From Bradyrhizobium viridifuturi (lineage in GTDB: Bacteria; Pseudomonadota; Alphaproteobacteria; Rhizobiales; Xanthobacteraceae): a stretch of DNA of 64,000 bases. Under the pieces are notes generated by a model that worked only from the letters and a program-made list of their open reading frames with translations, made no database searches and was not told the origin of the DNA. This document shows, in pieces, positions 8,465 to 18,029 of this stretch. Numbering within the stretch: the first letter of the stretch is position 1; each line of letters opens with the position of its first letter. Position numbers and translations under genes: made by a program. Location of the stretch: the NCBI RefSeq assembly GCF_001238275.1, contig NZ_LGTB01000014.1, positions 62,001-126,000 on the forward strand. The letters run 5' to 3'.

Positions 8465-11400
8465 TGCACGTCATCTTCCGCGAGAGCCGCGGCCTTGAGG
8501 AGACCGCGACACCAAGAGACCTCGGCCAGGATCCGGCCGATCTCGTGGTGTTGTCGTTTTCCGACAGCGATCTCGCGGCGTTCGCGGCCGGCTGGCGGCG
8601 CGGCCGCGCCACGTTGCCGTCGCTGCGGCTCGCCAATCTCGCGGAGCTGCGCCATCCGCTGTCGGTCGATACCTACATCGAGCGGACGCTATCGCACGCG
8701 CGCGGCATCCTGGTGCGGCTGATCGGCGGCGAGCCCTATTGGTCCTACGGGCTTGCCGCGGTGCATCGGCTGGCCAAGGAGCGCGGCATCGCCCTGGTGG
8801 TGCTGCCGGCGGATGGCCGCGATGATCTGCGGCTGGATGAGTTTTCGACGCTGCCGGTCTCGACGCTGCGCCGTCTGAAGGTGCTGTGCGACAAGGGCGG
8901 CCCGGTGGCCGCGCAGGCCGTGATTGCACAACTGGCGCTGGCGTCCGGACTCTATGCCGGGCCTGTGGTCGGCGAGATCGATCTGCCCGAGATCGGCGTC
9001 TACGATTCCCGACTTGGCGCCGTCGCATCGCTGCCGGCACCGGATGGCCGTGCGCGGGTGCTGGTGACCTTCTATCGCTCGTATCTGGCGGCCGGCGACA
9101 CCGCGCCGGTCGACGCATTGATCGATGCGTTGCGCGCGAAGGGTTTTGATGCCCACGGTGTCTTCGTCACCTCGTTGAAGGCGGCAGGCGTCGCCGGCTG
9201 GCTGCGCGCGCAGTTCGCACCATGTCCCCCGGCCGCCATCGTCAACGCGACCGCGTTCTCCGCGGCCGCTGACGACGGCACGACGCCGTTCGATGCCGTG
9301 TCGTGCCCGGTGTTCCAGGTTGGCCTGTCCACCGCGCGGCGCGAGGATTGGGCTCTGTCGCTGCGTGGTCTCTCGCCCGGCGATCTCGCCATGCATGTGG
9401 TGTTGCCGGAAGTCGATGGCCGCCTCTTCGCCGGCGTCGTGAGCTTTAAGTCAGCAGGCGAGCGCGATCCCGATCTGCAATTCGCGCATCTTGCGCATCG
9501 GCCGGACGCTGAGCGCGTCGCGGCGACTGCCGCACGGGTCGCAGCCTGGCACCGGCTTGCCGGCAAGCCGGCGCAGGACAAGCAGCTTGCGCTGGTGCTC
9601 TCGAACTATCCTGGCCGCCCGCACCAGATCGCGCATGCCGTCGGCCTTGATGCGCTTGCTTCGGTGGAGACGTTGCTTGCCGATCTCGCGGCTGCAGGCT
9701 TTGCTCTCGCGCCGGCAGAGTCGCTGGGCGACGCGCTCTTGTGCCGGAAACTGGCCTGGGGCGTGGCCGAGTATCGCGCGGCAATGGCCAGCATTCCGCA
9801 GCAGCTCCAGGACGATCTTGCGCGCACATGGGGCGCCCCGGAAAGCGATCCCGATTGCCGCGACGGTGCGTTTCATTTCGCGGCGATCCGGTGCGGCAAG
9901 TCGATCATTGCCGTTCAGCCGGAGCGCGGCGAGGCCGGTCATCGCGATGCCGATTATCACGACCTCTCGCGCACGCCGCGCCATGGCTATGTCGCGTTCT
10001 ATCTGTGGCTCCGGCAGCAGGGCATCGATGCCGTCGTCCACATGGGCGCGCATGGAACGCTGGAATGGCTGCCCGGCAAGTCGGTTGCGCTGTCGTCGGC
10101 GTGCTGGCCGGAGGCATTGATCGGCGATCTGCCTGTGATCTATCCCTTCATCGTCAACGATCCCGGCGAGGCGGCGCAGGCCAAGCGCCGGATCGGTGCC
10201 GTGACGATCGGCCATCTGCCGCCGCCGCTGGCGCAGGCCGCCGTGCCGCAGGGCTTGCGCCGGCTTGAGCAGTTGCTTGATGAATACTCCACCGCGGACG
10301 GTCTCGATCCGGCGCGGCGGCAGCGCCTGATTGCTGCGATCCGCGAGGAAGCGCGCATTGCCGGGCTGGAGGACGATCTCGGTCTCGCGGCGTCAGTCTC
10401 CGCGGCCGAGGCCATTCCACAGATCGATCGTTTCGTCTGCGATCTCAAGGAAAGCCAGTTCGGCGACGGCCTGCACGTGTTCGGGCAGGGCGCTTGCGGC
10501 GATGCGGAGAAGGTCGCGTTGCGCGATGCGCTTGCCGGCCGGCGTGTTGCGCCGGGGCCGTCGGGCTCGCCCTATCGCGGGCGGAGCGACGTGCTGCCGA
10601 CCGGACGCAACCTGTTTGCCGTCGATCCGCGCGCGGTGCCGACGCCGTCGGCGCATGCGCAGGGCGTGAAGCTCGCTGAGGAGCTGCTGCGCCGTCATTT
10701 GCAGGATCACGGCGACTGGCCGAAGGGGCTCGTCGTCGATCTCTGGGGCTCGTCGACGATGCGCACCGCGGGCGAGGACTTTGCGATGGCCCTGCACCTT
10801 GCCGGCATCGCGCCGCGCTGGGATCACGGGTCGGGCCGGGTGTCGGGCTACGACATCATCGCGCCGGCGGAGCTCGGCCGCCCGCGCATCGACGTGACAC
10901 TGCGCGTGTCAGGCCTGTTCCGCGACGTGTTTTCGGGATTGGCCCAGCTGTTCGAAGCCGCGACGGAAGCATTGTCCGAACGCAGCGAGGAGGCGGACGA
11001 GAATCCCTACCGGCAGCGCATCGCACGGGTGTTCGGTCCTCGCCCCGGACATTATGGTGCCGGCATTGCGGCGGTCCCGGATGTCTTCACGCAGGAGGCT
11101 CGCGAGGCGGCCGGGGAGGCCTGGCTGTCGGCGTCATCCTGGGCCATTGCGTCCGACGGCGAGATCCACCCGGATCGCGCCGCCATCGAGGCGCGGCTCG
11201 CTGCCGCCGACAGTTTTGTCCATACCCAGGACTTGCCGGAGACCGATCTGCTGCTGGCGACGGACTATGCTGCGCACGAGGCCGGCATTGCTGCGGCGGC
11301 GCGCCGGCTCGGCACAACAGTCCCATCGCTCTATCACCTCGATGCGACGCGGCCGGATCAGCCGCACGCTCGCTCGTTGACCGAGGAGATTTCGCGGGTG

Positions 11401-11712
11401 GTGCGCGCGCGCGCCGCCAATCCGGCATGGATCGCCGGCATGATGCGGCATGGCTTCCGCGGTGCTGCCGAGATCACGGCGACGCTGGAACACATGGCGG
11501 CATTCGCGCACCTCGCCGGTGCGGTGCCGCCGCACCTGTTCGACCTCTATTACGACGCGACGCTCGGCAATGACGAGGTTCGCAGCTTCATGGCGCGCGA
11601 GAATCCGGCGGCGCTGGCTGCGATCGAAACCTGCTTCACCCGGTTGCACGAAGCTTCGCTGTGGCAAACGCGGCGCAACTCGATTGCGGCGGCGTTGCAG
11701 GAGGCCTCATGA
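8464..11712 (+). CDS. cobN: CobN, aerobic cobaltochelatase large subunit
   Basis: Large subunit that binds hydrogenobyrinic acid a,c-diamide and, with the ATPase pair CobS/CobT, inserts cobalt. The protein has 1082 residues, shorter than the roughly 1270 of the pseudomonad enzyme but intact from end to end; the shorter form is, as I recall, usual in this bacterial group. Recognisable segments include SRTPRHGYVAFYLWLRQQG, VHMGAHGTLEWLPGK and LPTGRNLFAVDP. CobS and CobT are not in this window. Overlaps cobW (TGATG) and cobG (ATGA). Confidence 0.93.
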   Translation: MHVIFRESRGLEETATPRDLGQDPADLVVLSFSDSDLAAFAAGWRRGRATLPSLRLANLAELRHPLSVDTYIERTLSHARGILVRLIGGEPYWSYGLAAVHRLAKERGIALVVLPADGRDDLRLDEFSTLPVSTLRRLKVLCDKGGPVAAQAVIAQLALASGLYAGPVVGEIDLPEIGVYDSRLGAVASLPAPDGRARVLVTFYRSYLAAGDTAPVDALIDALRAKGFDAHGVFVTSLKAAGVAGWLRAQFAPCPPAAIVNATAFSAAADDGTTPFDAVSCPVFQVGLSTARREDWALSLRGLSPGDLAMHVVLPEVDGRLFAGVVSFKSAGERDPDLQFAHLAHRPDAERVAATAARVAAWHRLAGKPAQDKQLALVLSNYPGRPHQIAHAVGLDALASVETLLADLAAAGFALAPAESLGDALLCRKLAWGVAEYRAAMASIPQQLQDDLARTWGAPESDPDCRDGAFHFAAIRCGKSIIAVQPERGEAGHRDADYHDLSRTPRHGYVAFYLWLRQQGIDAVVHMGAHGTLEWLPGKSVALSSACWPEALIGDLPVIYPFIVNDPGEAAQAKRRIGAVTIGHLPPPLAQAAVPQGLRRLEQLLDEYSTADGLDPARRQRLIAAIREEARIAGLEDDLGLAASVSAAEAIPQIDRFVCDLKESQFGDGLHVFGQGACGDAEKVALRDALAGRRVAPGPSGSPYRGRSDVLPTGRNLFAVDPRAVPTPSAHAQGVKLAEELLRRHLQDHGDWPKGLVVDLWGSSTMRTAGEDFAMALHLAGIAPRWDHGSGRVSGYDIIAPAELGRPRIDVTLRVSGLFRDVFSGLAQLFEAATEALSERSEEADENPYRQRIARVFGPRPGHYGAGIAAVPDVFTQEAREAAGEAWLSASSWAIASDGEIHPDRAAIEARLAAADSFVHTQDLPETDLLLATDYAAHEAGIAAAARRLGTTVPSLYHLDATRPDQPHARSLTEEISRVVRARAANPAWIAGMMRHGFRGAAEITATLEHMAAFAHLAGAVPPHLFDLYYDATLGNDEVRSFMARENPAALAAIETCFTRLHEASLWQTRRNSIAAALQEAS

Positions 11713-12872
11713 GCGCGGTCGCGATCAAGGGCTGGTGTCCCGGTGCGCTGCGGCCGATGCAGTCGGGCGATGGCCTCGTGGTGCGCATTCGCCCGCGCGG
11801 CGGCCGGCTGGACGCAATGCAGGCGGCGCGGATCGCCGAGCTTGCTGCGCGATATGGCAACGGCCTGATTGACCTGACCAGCCGCGCCAATCTCCAGATC
11901 CGCGGCGTCAGCGAGGAAGGTTATCCGGCCTTGATCGATGGGCTCGCCGGGCTCGGCTTGCTTGACGCTGACCGGGACACAGAAGCGCGGCGCAACGTTC
12001 TGGTGACGCCGTTCTGGACCACCGAAGACGATACACGCTCGCTCGCGGCCGAGCTGGAACAAGCGCTCGCCGGCGCTTCGCTCGATCTTCCGACCAAGTT
12101 CGGCTTCGCAATCGATGACGGCAGCGAGCGGGTGCTGGCTGGCGCGTCGGCCGATATCAGGATCGAACGCGCTTGCAACGGAGGCTTGCTGGTGCGCGCC
12201 GATGGCGCACAAGTCGGGCTCAGTGTCACGCGGAGCGAGGCCGTGCAGGTCGCGCTGGCGCTGGCCGAATGGTTCATTGCTTCCGGCGGAGCCAGCGGTG
12301 AGAAGCGACGAATGGCGGCGCATCTGACCGCCGGTGCGAGCCTTCCCGAGCCGCTTCGGGGCGACGCCGCGCCGGTGGCTCGATCGGCAAACCCTGTTCC
12401 CGGTCTCACTCCGACCGGTGCGATGGTCGGCGTGGCTTTCGGGCAGATGCCGTACCAGACGCTCGGCCATCTCGCCACCTGCGCGCAGGCACTTCGCATG
12501 ACGCCGTGGCGGATGATGTTGGCCGAAGGGATCCATGAAATGCCGCGTGGGGCGGACCTCGTCATTGATCCCGATGATCCGGCGCTCCGGGTGATCGCTT
12601 GCAGCGGCGCGCCGCGCTGCGGTGAGGCGCATGCCGATACGCGCGCATTGGCATCCGCGCTCGCCTCGTTTATCCCGGCCGGTGCCCGGCTTCACGTCTC
12701 CGGCTGCGCCAAGGGCTGCGCCCAGTCCGGCGCTGCCGATGTCACCCTCGTTGCGTCGCGCAAGGGTTTCGACCTGATCCGCCGCGGCACGACGCGGGAT
12801 GCGCCGGTCGCGCGAGGACTGAGCAGCTCGTATCTCGTCGCAAATCCCTCGCTACTGTCGGGAGGCGATTGA
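11709..12872 (+). CDS. cobG: CobG, precorrin-3B synthase
   Basis: Oxygen-using enzyme with siroheme-type iron-sulfur architecture that makes precorrin-3B, the step that commits to the aerobic route. The protein has 387 residues and two nitrite/sulfite-reductase half-domains. The C-terminal cluster ligands are visible as CSGAPRCGEA and SGCAKGCAQSG. The start overlaps the cobN stop. Presence of CobG rather than CbiG-type ring contraction marks this as the aerobic pathway. Confidence 0.92.
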   Translation: MSAVAIKGWCPGALRPMQSGDGLVVRIRPRGGRLDAMQAARIAELAARYGNGLIDLTSRANLQIRGVSEEGYPALIDGLAGLGLLDADRDTEARRNVLVTPFWTTEDDTRSLAAELEQALAGASLDLPTKFGFAIDDGSERVLAGASADIRIERACNGGLLVRADGAQVGLSVTRSEAVQVALALAEWFIASGGASGEKRRMAAHLTAGASLPEPLRGDAAPVARSANPVPGLTPTGAMVGVAFGQMPYQTLGHLATCAQALRMTPWRMMLAEGIHEMPRGADLVIDPDDPALRVIACSGAPRCGEAHADTRALASALASFIPAGARLHVSGCAKGCAQSGAADVTLVASRKGFDLIRRGTTRDAPVARGLSSSYLVANPSLLSGGD

Positions 12873-13501
12873 TGCCGCACGTCTATGAGACCGACGGCGC
12901 GGCGATCTATCGCCAGTCCTTTGCCACCATCCGGTCGGAGGCCGACCTTGCCCGCTTCACGCCGGACGAGGAGCCGGTGGTGGTGCGCATGATCCATGCC
13001 GCGGGCATGGTGGGCCTGGAAGCCCATATTCGCTTCACGCCCGGCATGGCCGCCCGCGCACGGGCAGCCTTGCAGGAGGGCGCGCCGATCCTCTGCGACG
13101 CGCGCATGGTGTCGGAGGGAATTACGCGCGCACGGCTGCCGACCCGCAATGAGGTGATCTGCACGCTCGGTGACGCCGCCGTTCCCGCGCTCGCGCAATC
13201 GATGCGCAACACGCGCTCGGCCGCTGCGCTGGAGCTGTGGCGGCCGCATCTGGCCGGCGCGATCGTCGCAATCGGCAACGCGCCGACGGCGCTGTTTCAC
13301 CTGCTCAACATGCTGGAGGAGGCTGACTGCCCGAAGCCGGCGGCAATCATCGGCTGCCCGGTCGGCTTCGTCGGCGCCGCCGAGTCGAAGGCGGCATTGA
13401 TCGCTGAGCCACCGGTACCGGCGCTGACCGTCGAGGGGCGTCTCGGCGGCTCGGCGATCACGGTTGCCGCCGTCAATGCGCTGGCGAGCCGGAGCGAATA
13501 G
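12872..13501 (+). CDS. cobH: CobH, precorrin-8X methylmutase
   Basis: Moves a methyl group from C-11 to C-12 to give hydrogenobyrinic acid. Protein of 209 residues with the conserved RMIHAAG segment (His42, matching the catalytic His43 known in the family), APILCDARMV and IGCPVGFVGAAESK. The ATG at 12872 shares a base with the cobG stop (TGATG); a TTG three bases earlier is in frame but unlikely to be used. Confidence 0.94.
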   Translation: MPHVYETDGAAIYRQSFATIRSEADLARFTPDEEPVVVRMIHAAGMVGLEAHIRFTPGMAARARAALQEGAPILCDARMVSEGITRARLPTRNEVICTLGDAAVPALAQSMRNTRSAAALELWRPHLAGAIVAIGNAPTALFHLLNMLEEADCPKPAAIIGCPVGFVGAAESKAALIAEPPVPALTVEGRLGGSAITVAAVNALASRSE

Positions 13502-13503
13502 CG

Positions 13504-14235
13504 ATGGGACGCATCATTTGCTGCGGGCTCGGCCCCGGCGATCCGGACCTGATGAGCGTGCGTGCCGATCGCATCGTGCGCTCGGCAAGGCATGTCGCCT
13601 ATTTCCGCAAGAAGGGGCAACTCGGGCAGGCACGCCGCATCGTGGAAGGCTTGCTTGCCGCTGACGTCAACGAGTATGCGATGGAATATCCGGTCACCAC
13701 GGAGATCGCGTTCGACAATCCTGAATATGCGCGCCTGCTGGTCGAATTCTACGATGCATGGGCCGAGCGGCTGGCGCGGCTTGCGCGCGAGATCGACGTG
13801 GTCGTGCTGTGCGAGGGCGATCCCTATTTCTATGGCTCGTTCATGCATCTCTATTCGCGGCTGCAGGGCCGTGCCGAGATCGAGGTGATTGCCGGCATTC
13901 CCGGCATGGTCGGCTGCTGGAATGCGGTCGGCCAGCCCATTGCGCTGGCCGACGACGTGACCACGGTTTTGATGGGCACGCTGCCGGAGGCGGAGCTCGC
14001 GCAGCGGATGCGCAGTTCCGACGCGCTGGTCGTGATGAAGACCGGCCGCAATCTTCCGAAGATCCGCCGCGCGCTCGTGTCCGCCGGCCGTCTCGACGAC
14101 GCGTGGCTGGTCGAGCGCGGCACCATGCCGGATCAGCGGATCGCCCGGCTCGCTGATATCGGTGAGGCCGACTGTCCGTACTTCGCGATCGTGCTGGTGC
14201 ACGGGCAGGGGCGACGCAGGGAGGCGGTGCAATGA
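13504..14235 (+). CDS. cobI: CobI, precorrin-2 C20-methyltransferase
   Basis: SAM-dependent methyltransferase of the tetrapyrrole methylase fold that methylates precorrin-2 at C-20. Protein of 243 residues; the GLGPGDPDLMSVRA block is at the N terminus, LCEGDPYFYGSFMHLY in the middle and IPGMVGCWN follows. Starts two bases after cobH and overlaps cobJ by ATGA. Confidence 0.94.
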   Translation: MGRIICCGLGPGDPDLMSVRADRIVRSARHVAYFRKKGQLGQARRIVEGLLAADVNEYAMEYPVTTEIAFDNPEYARLLVEFYDAWAERLARLAREIDVVVLCEGDPYFYGSFMHLYSRLQGRAEIEVIAGIPGMVGCWNAVGQPIALADDVTTVLMGTLPEAELAQRMRSSDALVVMKTGRNLPKIRRALVSAGRLDDAWLVERGTMPDQRIARLADIGEADCPYFAIVLVHGQGRRREAVQ

Positions 14236-14966
14236 GCGGCACGCTGACCATCGCGGGATTGGGGCCGGGCGATGAGGCGCTGATCACGCCGGAAGTCTCC
14301 GCTGCGCTCGCGGCGGCGACCGACATCATCGGTTATGCACCCTATGTTTCGCGCGTGCCGCCGCGCGCCGGCCTGACGCTGCATCCGTCCGACAATCGTG
14401 TGGAATTGCAGCGCGCCGGCGAGGCGCTGCGGCTTGCGGCCGCGGGACATCACGTCGTCGTGGTGTCCTCAGGCGACCCCGGCGTGTTCGCGATGGCATC
14501 CGCCGTGTTCGAGGCGCTGGAGGATGCACCGCAATGGCACGAGCTGCCGATCCGCGTGCTGCCCGGCGTCACGGCGATGCTGGCGGCAGCGGCGAGTGCC
14601 GGCGCGCCGCTCGGCCACGATTTCTGCGCGATCAACCTCTCCGACAATCTCAAGCCATGGTCGCTAATCGAGAAGCGTCTGCGGCTCGCCGCCGAAGCCG
14701 ATTTTGCCATCGCGATGTACAATCCGCGCTCGGCGAGCCGGCCGGAAGGTTTTGCGCGAACGCTCGAGATCTTGAACGAAGCTGGTTGCGGCAAACGCAT
14801 TGTAATTTTCGCGCGCGCCGTCTCGACATCAGACCAGCGGATCGAAGCGGTCGAGTTGTGCGATGCGCGGCCCGAGATGGCCGACATGCGGACACTCGTG
14901 ATCGTCGGCAATTCGGCGACGCGGCGCGTCGGCCGCTGGGTCTATGCGCCGAGACAGGTCCGATGA
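14232..14966 (+). CDS. cobJ: CobJ, precorrin-3B C17-methyltransferase
   Basis: Methylates precorrin-3B at C-17 with ring contraction to precorrin-4. The 244 residues contain GLGPGDEALITPE at the N terminus, VVSSGDPGVFAMAS, LPGVTAMLAAAA and the C-terminal IFARAVSTSDQRIE. Only the single methylase domain is present. Its 3' end overlaps the 3' end of the oppositely oriented cobK by about 25 bases. Confidence 0.94.
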   Translation: MSGTLTIAGLGPGDEALITPEVSAALAAATDIIGYAPYVSRVPPRAGLTLHPSDNRVELQRAGEALRLAAAGHHVVVVSSGDPGVFAMASAVFEALEDAPQWHELPIRVLPGVTAMLAAAASAGAPLGHDFCAINLSDNLKPWSLIEKRLRLAAEADFAIAMYNPRSASRPEGFARTLEILNEAGCGKRIVIFARAVSTSDQRIEAVELCDARPEMADMRTLVIVGNSATRRVGRWVYAPRQVR

Positions 14967-15690
14967 CCGAGCCATCGCATCACGGCTTCGACGCTTTGCA
15001 CCTGCGGCCGTTCGGGCAGCAGCGGCCGCGTGATCATGATGACGGGAAGACCGAGGGCGCGGGCGGCGTCGATCTTGGCGCGAGCGCGGTTCCACCGGAA
15101 TTGCGGGCGACGATCCATTCGATATTGCGCGCGCGCATCATCTCGATCTCGGCCTCGAGCGTGAATGGTCCGCGCGAGACGATGACGTCCGCACCGGGCA
15201 GTGGCAGCGTTTCACCTGGTGGGTCCACGAAGCGCAACGTATAGGCATGCTGCGGCAGGGCGCCGAACGGCGCGATGTGCTGGCGGCCGATCGCGAGGAA
15301 CACATTGGTACGGCGCTCCGGCAAGGTCGCGGCCGCGGCTGCGACGTCAGCGACTTCGATCCAATGATCGCCGGAGGTTTTCTCCCACGGCGCGCGTTCG
15401 AGCGCGAGCAACGGCGTTGCGGTTTGCGCACAGGCGGCGATCGCGTTGCGGCTCATGTCGGCCGCGAAGGGATGTGTCGCGTCGATCACATGCGAGATGC
15501 CTTGGCTCCGCAGATAGCCGGCAAGACCACTGATGCCGCCGAAGCCGCCGATCCGGGTCGGCAAGGGCTGCGCGGCCGGCGCATGGGTGCGGCCGCCATA
15601 GGAATAGACTGCGTCAATGCCCGCGCGCGCGATCGCAGCGGCGAGCAAATTGGCGTCGGCCGTTCCGCCCAGGATCAGGGCGCGCGTCAT
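14942..15690 (-). pseudogene. cobK: cobK, precorrin-6A reductase, one-base frameshift, antisense to operon
   Basis: NADPH-dependent reductase of precorrin-6A. MTRALILGGTADANLLAAA starts at 15690 and the reading continues to IEWIVARNSGGT. It then leaves frame; the expected tail ARAKIDAARALGLPVIMITR, then PLLPERP, resumes one frame over and runs to a stop at 14942. One missing G around 15084-15090 accounts for this. The gene is on the minus strand between cobJ and cobL. Its ATG (15690-15688) overlaps the cobL ATG (15689-15691) head to head, and its tail overlaps cobJ, so it needs its own promoter inside cobL. Confidence 0.88.
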
Positions 15691-16870
15691 GGGTAATCCC
15701 TGGTTGACCATCATCGGTATCGGCGAAGATGGCCTTGCGGGGCTGTCGGACGCAAGCCGAAAGGCGCTTGATAACGCCGAAACAGTTTTCGGCGGCGAAC
15801 GGCACCTTGCGCTGGCGGGCATTACCGATCGTGGCCGCGCCTGGCCGGTGCCGTTCGACGTGGACATCGTGCTCGGTTGCCGCGGCCGTACGACTGTCGT
15901 GCTCGCCTCCGGCGATCCGTTCTGGCATGGCGCCGGCGGAAGCCTTGTCGAGAAATTGCAGGCTGGCGAGTGGGTCGCACATTCCGCGCCGTCGGCGTTC
16001 TCGCTTGTGGCGGCACGCCTGGGCTGGCGGCTCGAGAATGTCGTCTGCCTTGGCCTTCATGCCGCACCGTTTGAACGGCTGGTGCCGCATCTTTCGCGCG
16101 ATGCGCGGATCATCTGTCTGGTGCGCGATGGCAAGGCGGCCGCCGATCTCGCGCGCTGGCTCACGGAGCATGGCTGGGGGGCGTCAGCGATGTGGACGTT
16201 GTCCGCGCTCGGCGGACCGCGGGAGTCCATTGCGCAGCATCGCGCCGACTCCTATGCAGGAGATTCAGGCGACAGCCTGGTCGCAGTTGCGCTGGAGGTG
16301 CGGGGAACGCAAGGGCTCGCGCGCAGCTCCGGTCTTCCCGATGCATTATTCATGCATGACGGCCAGCTGACAAAGCGGCCGGTCCGCGCGCTTGCGCTGT
16401 CGGCGCTTGCGCCGCGGCCCGGTGAGCGCCTGTGGGATATCGGCGCCGGTTCGGGCTCGATCTCGATCGAATGGGCGCTCTGCGGCGGGACGGCCGTTGC
16501 CGTCGAGGTGCGCGGCGAACGCGCCACAAACATCCGCAGCAATGCCGCGAGCTTCGGCTTGACGCACCGGATCACGATCGTCGAGGGTGAGGTGCCCGGC
16601 ATTCTGCCGGAGCTCGCGGCCCCCGATGCCGTGTTCATCGGCGGCGGCCTCGATGCCGATATGTTCGATGCGATCTGGTCGCGGATCGCGCCGGGAACGC
16701 GGCTGGTCGCGCACGCGGTGACCCTGGAAACCGAGGCGCTGCTATCAGACCTGAATCAGCGGCATGGCGGTGAACTGATGCGCGTCGAGATCGCGCAAGC
16801 CGAGCCGCTCGGCCGCTATCGCGCCTGGAAGGCCGCGCGGCCGATCGTGCAATGGAGCGTGATCAGATGA
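15689..16870 (+). CDS. cobL: CobL, precorrin-6Y C5,15-methyltransferase (decarboxylating)
   Basis: Fusion of two methyltransferases that methylate C-5 and C-15 and decarboxylate the acetate at C-12. In 393 residues the N-terminal CbiE-like domain starts at WLTIIGIGEDGLAGLS and the C-terminal CbiT-like Rossmann domain carries DIGAGSGSISIEW near residue 250. I chose the ATG at 15689 because family members start just before WLTIIGIGEDG. This start codon overlaps the start codon of cobK on the other strand. Confidence 0.93.
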   Translation: MGNPWLTIIGIGEDGLAGLSDASRKALDNAETVFGGERHLALAGITDRGRAWPVPFDVDIVLGCRGRTTVVLASGDPFWHGAGGSLVEKLQAGEWVAHSAPSAFSLVAARLGWRLENVVCLGLHAAPFERLVPHLSRDARIICLVRDGKAAADLARWLTEHGWGASAMWTLSALGGPRESIAQHRADSYAGDSGDSLVAVALEVRGTQGLARSSGLPDALFMHDGQLTKRPVRALALSALAPRPGERLWDIGAGSGSISIEWALCGGTAVAVEVRGERATNIRSNAASFGLTHRITIVEGEVPGILPELAAPDAVFIGGGLDADMFDAIWSRIAPGTRLVAHAVTLETEALLSDLNQRHGGELMRVEIAQAEPLGRYRAWKAARPIVQWSVIR

Positions 16871-17235
16871 GGGTCGCGGGTCTGGGATTTAGGCGCGAAG
16901 CCGGTGTTGCGTCCTTGCGTGAAGCGCTCGACGCGGCCGGCGGTCCTGAAGGCCTTGCTGCGCTAGCAACGCTGAGTGACAAGGCGGATGCGCCGGCGTT
17001 GAGAGTTCTGGCGCAGCAACTCGGGCTGTCGATCCGAAGCATCCCCGTCGAGGTGTTGACCGAGATCGAAACCGTGACGCAATCCGAGCTGATCCGTGCC
17101 GCATTTGGCACAGGCTCGGTCGCAGAAGCCGCGGCGATCGCCGCGGCAGGACGTGGTGCGCGGCTGATCTCGGCGAGGGCTGTTTCGCGGGATCGAATGG
17201 CGACCGCGGCGATTGCGGAAGGAGACGGTGAATGA
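16867..17235 (+). CDS. cobE: CobE (CbiG C-terminal domain-like)
   Basis: Small protein (122 residues) matching CobE and the C-terminal domain of CbiG: it begins [20 protein letters not shown] and has [20 protein letters not shown] followed by [16 protein letters not shown]. Its exact role in the aerobic route is unsettled; binding or guarding of a corrin intermediate has been suggested. Overlaps cobL upstream and cobM downstream by ATGA, so it is translated as part of the operon. Confidence 0.88.
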   Translation: MRVAGLGFRREAGVASLREALDAAGGPEGLAALATLSDKADAPALRVLAQQLGLSIRSIPVEVLTEIETVTQSELIRAAFGTGSVAEAAAIAAAGRGARLISARAVSRDRMATAAIAEGDGE

Positions 17236-18029
17236 CGGTGCATTTCATCGGCGCAGGACCGGGCGCCGCCGATCTCCTGACCTTGCGCGGGCGCGATCTC
17301 ATCGCCTCGTGCCCGGTATGTCTCTATGCCGGATCGCTGGTGCCTCCAGGCGTGCTGGCGCATTGCCCGAAAGACGCGCGCATCGTCAACACGGCATCGA
17401 TGTCGCTCGACGAGATCATCGCCGAGATTGCCGCGGCGCATGCAGAGGGCAAGGACGTCGCGCGGCTGCACTCGGGTGATCTATCGATCTGGTCGGCGAT
17501 GGGGGAACAGCTGCGCCGGCTGCGCGCGCTGCAGATTCCGTATTCGGTGACGCCCGGCGTGCCGGCGTTCTCGGCGGCCGCTGCGGCACTTGAGGCCGAG
17601 CTCACGCTGCCCGGCCTTGCGCAATCGGTGGTGCTGACGCGCACGCCGGGCCGGGCGAGTGCGATGCCGGATGGCGAGACGCTGGCGGCGTTCGCCACGA
17701 CCGGCGCGGTGCTCGCGATCCATCTGTCGATCCATCTGCTCGACAAGGTCGTGACCGAGCTCACGCCGCATTATGGCGCGGACTGCCCGGTGGCGATCGT
17801 GTGGCGCGCGAGCTGGCCGGACCAGCGTATCGTGCGCGCCACGCTTGCGACGCTCGAAGCCGCGCTTGGCCCCGAGCTCGAACGCACCGCGCTGATCCTG
17901 GTCGGCAAGACCCTCGGCGCGGATGAGTTCGCCGAAAGCCGCCTGTATGCGGCCGATTATGACCGCCGCTACCGCCCGGTGGGCGAAGCACCACGCTTTC
18001 CGGAATCAGCGCCGGAATCATCGCAATGA
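17232..18029 (+). CDS. cobM: CobM, precorrin-4 C11-methyltransferase
   Basis: SAM-dependent methylation of precorrin-4 at C-11. The protein has 265 residues; [18 protein letters not shown] near the N terminus, [30 protein letters not shown] and [12 protein letters not shown] are all typical. Starts in ATGA overlap with cobE and ends in ATGA overlap with cobB. Confidence 0.94.
   Translation: MTVHFIGAGPGAADLLTLRGRDLIASCPVCLYAGSLVPPGVLAHCPKDARIVNTASMSLDEIIAEIAAAHAEGKDVARLHSGDLSIWSAMGEQLRRLRALQIPYSVTPGVPAFSAAAAALEAELTLPGLAQSVVLTRTPGRASAMPDGETLAAFATTGAVLAIHLSIHLLDKVVTELTPHYGADCPVAIVWRASWPDQRIVRATLATLEAALGPELERTALILVGKTLGADEFAESRLYAADYDRRYRPVGEAPRFPESAPESSQ

Noticed and set aside
8464..11712. CobN at 1082 residues considered as truncated
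   Set aside because: The frame is continuous, starts and ends in codon overlaps with cobW and cobG, and has the family motifs to the end; the short form appears normal for this group.
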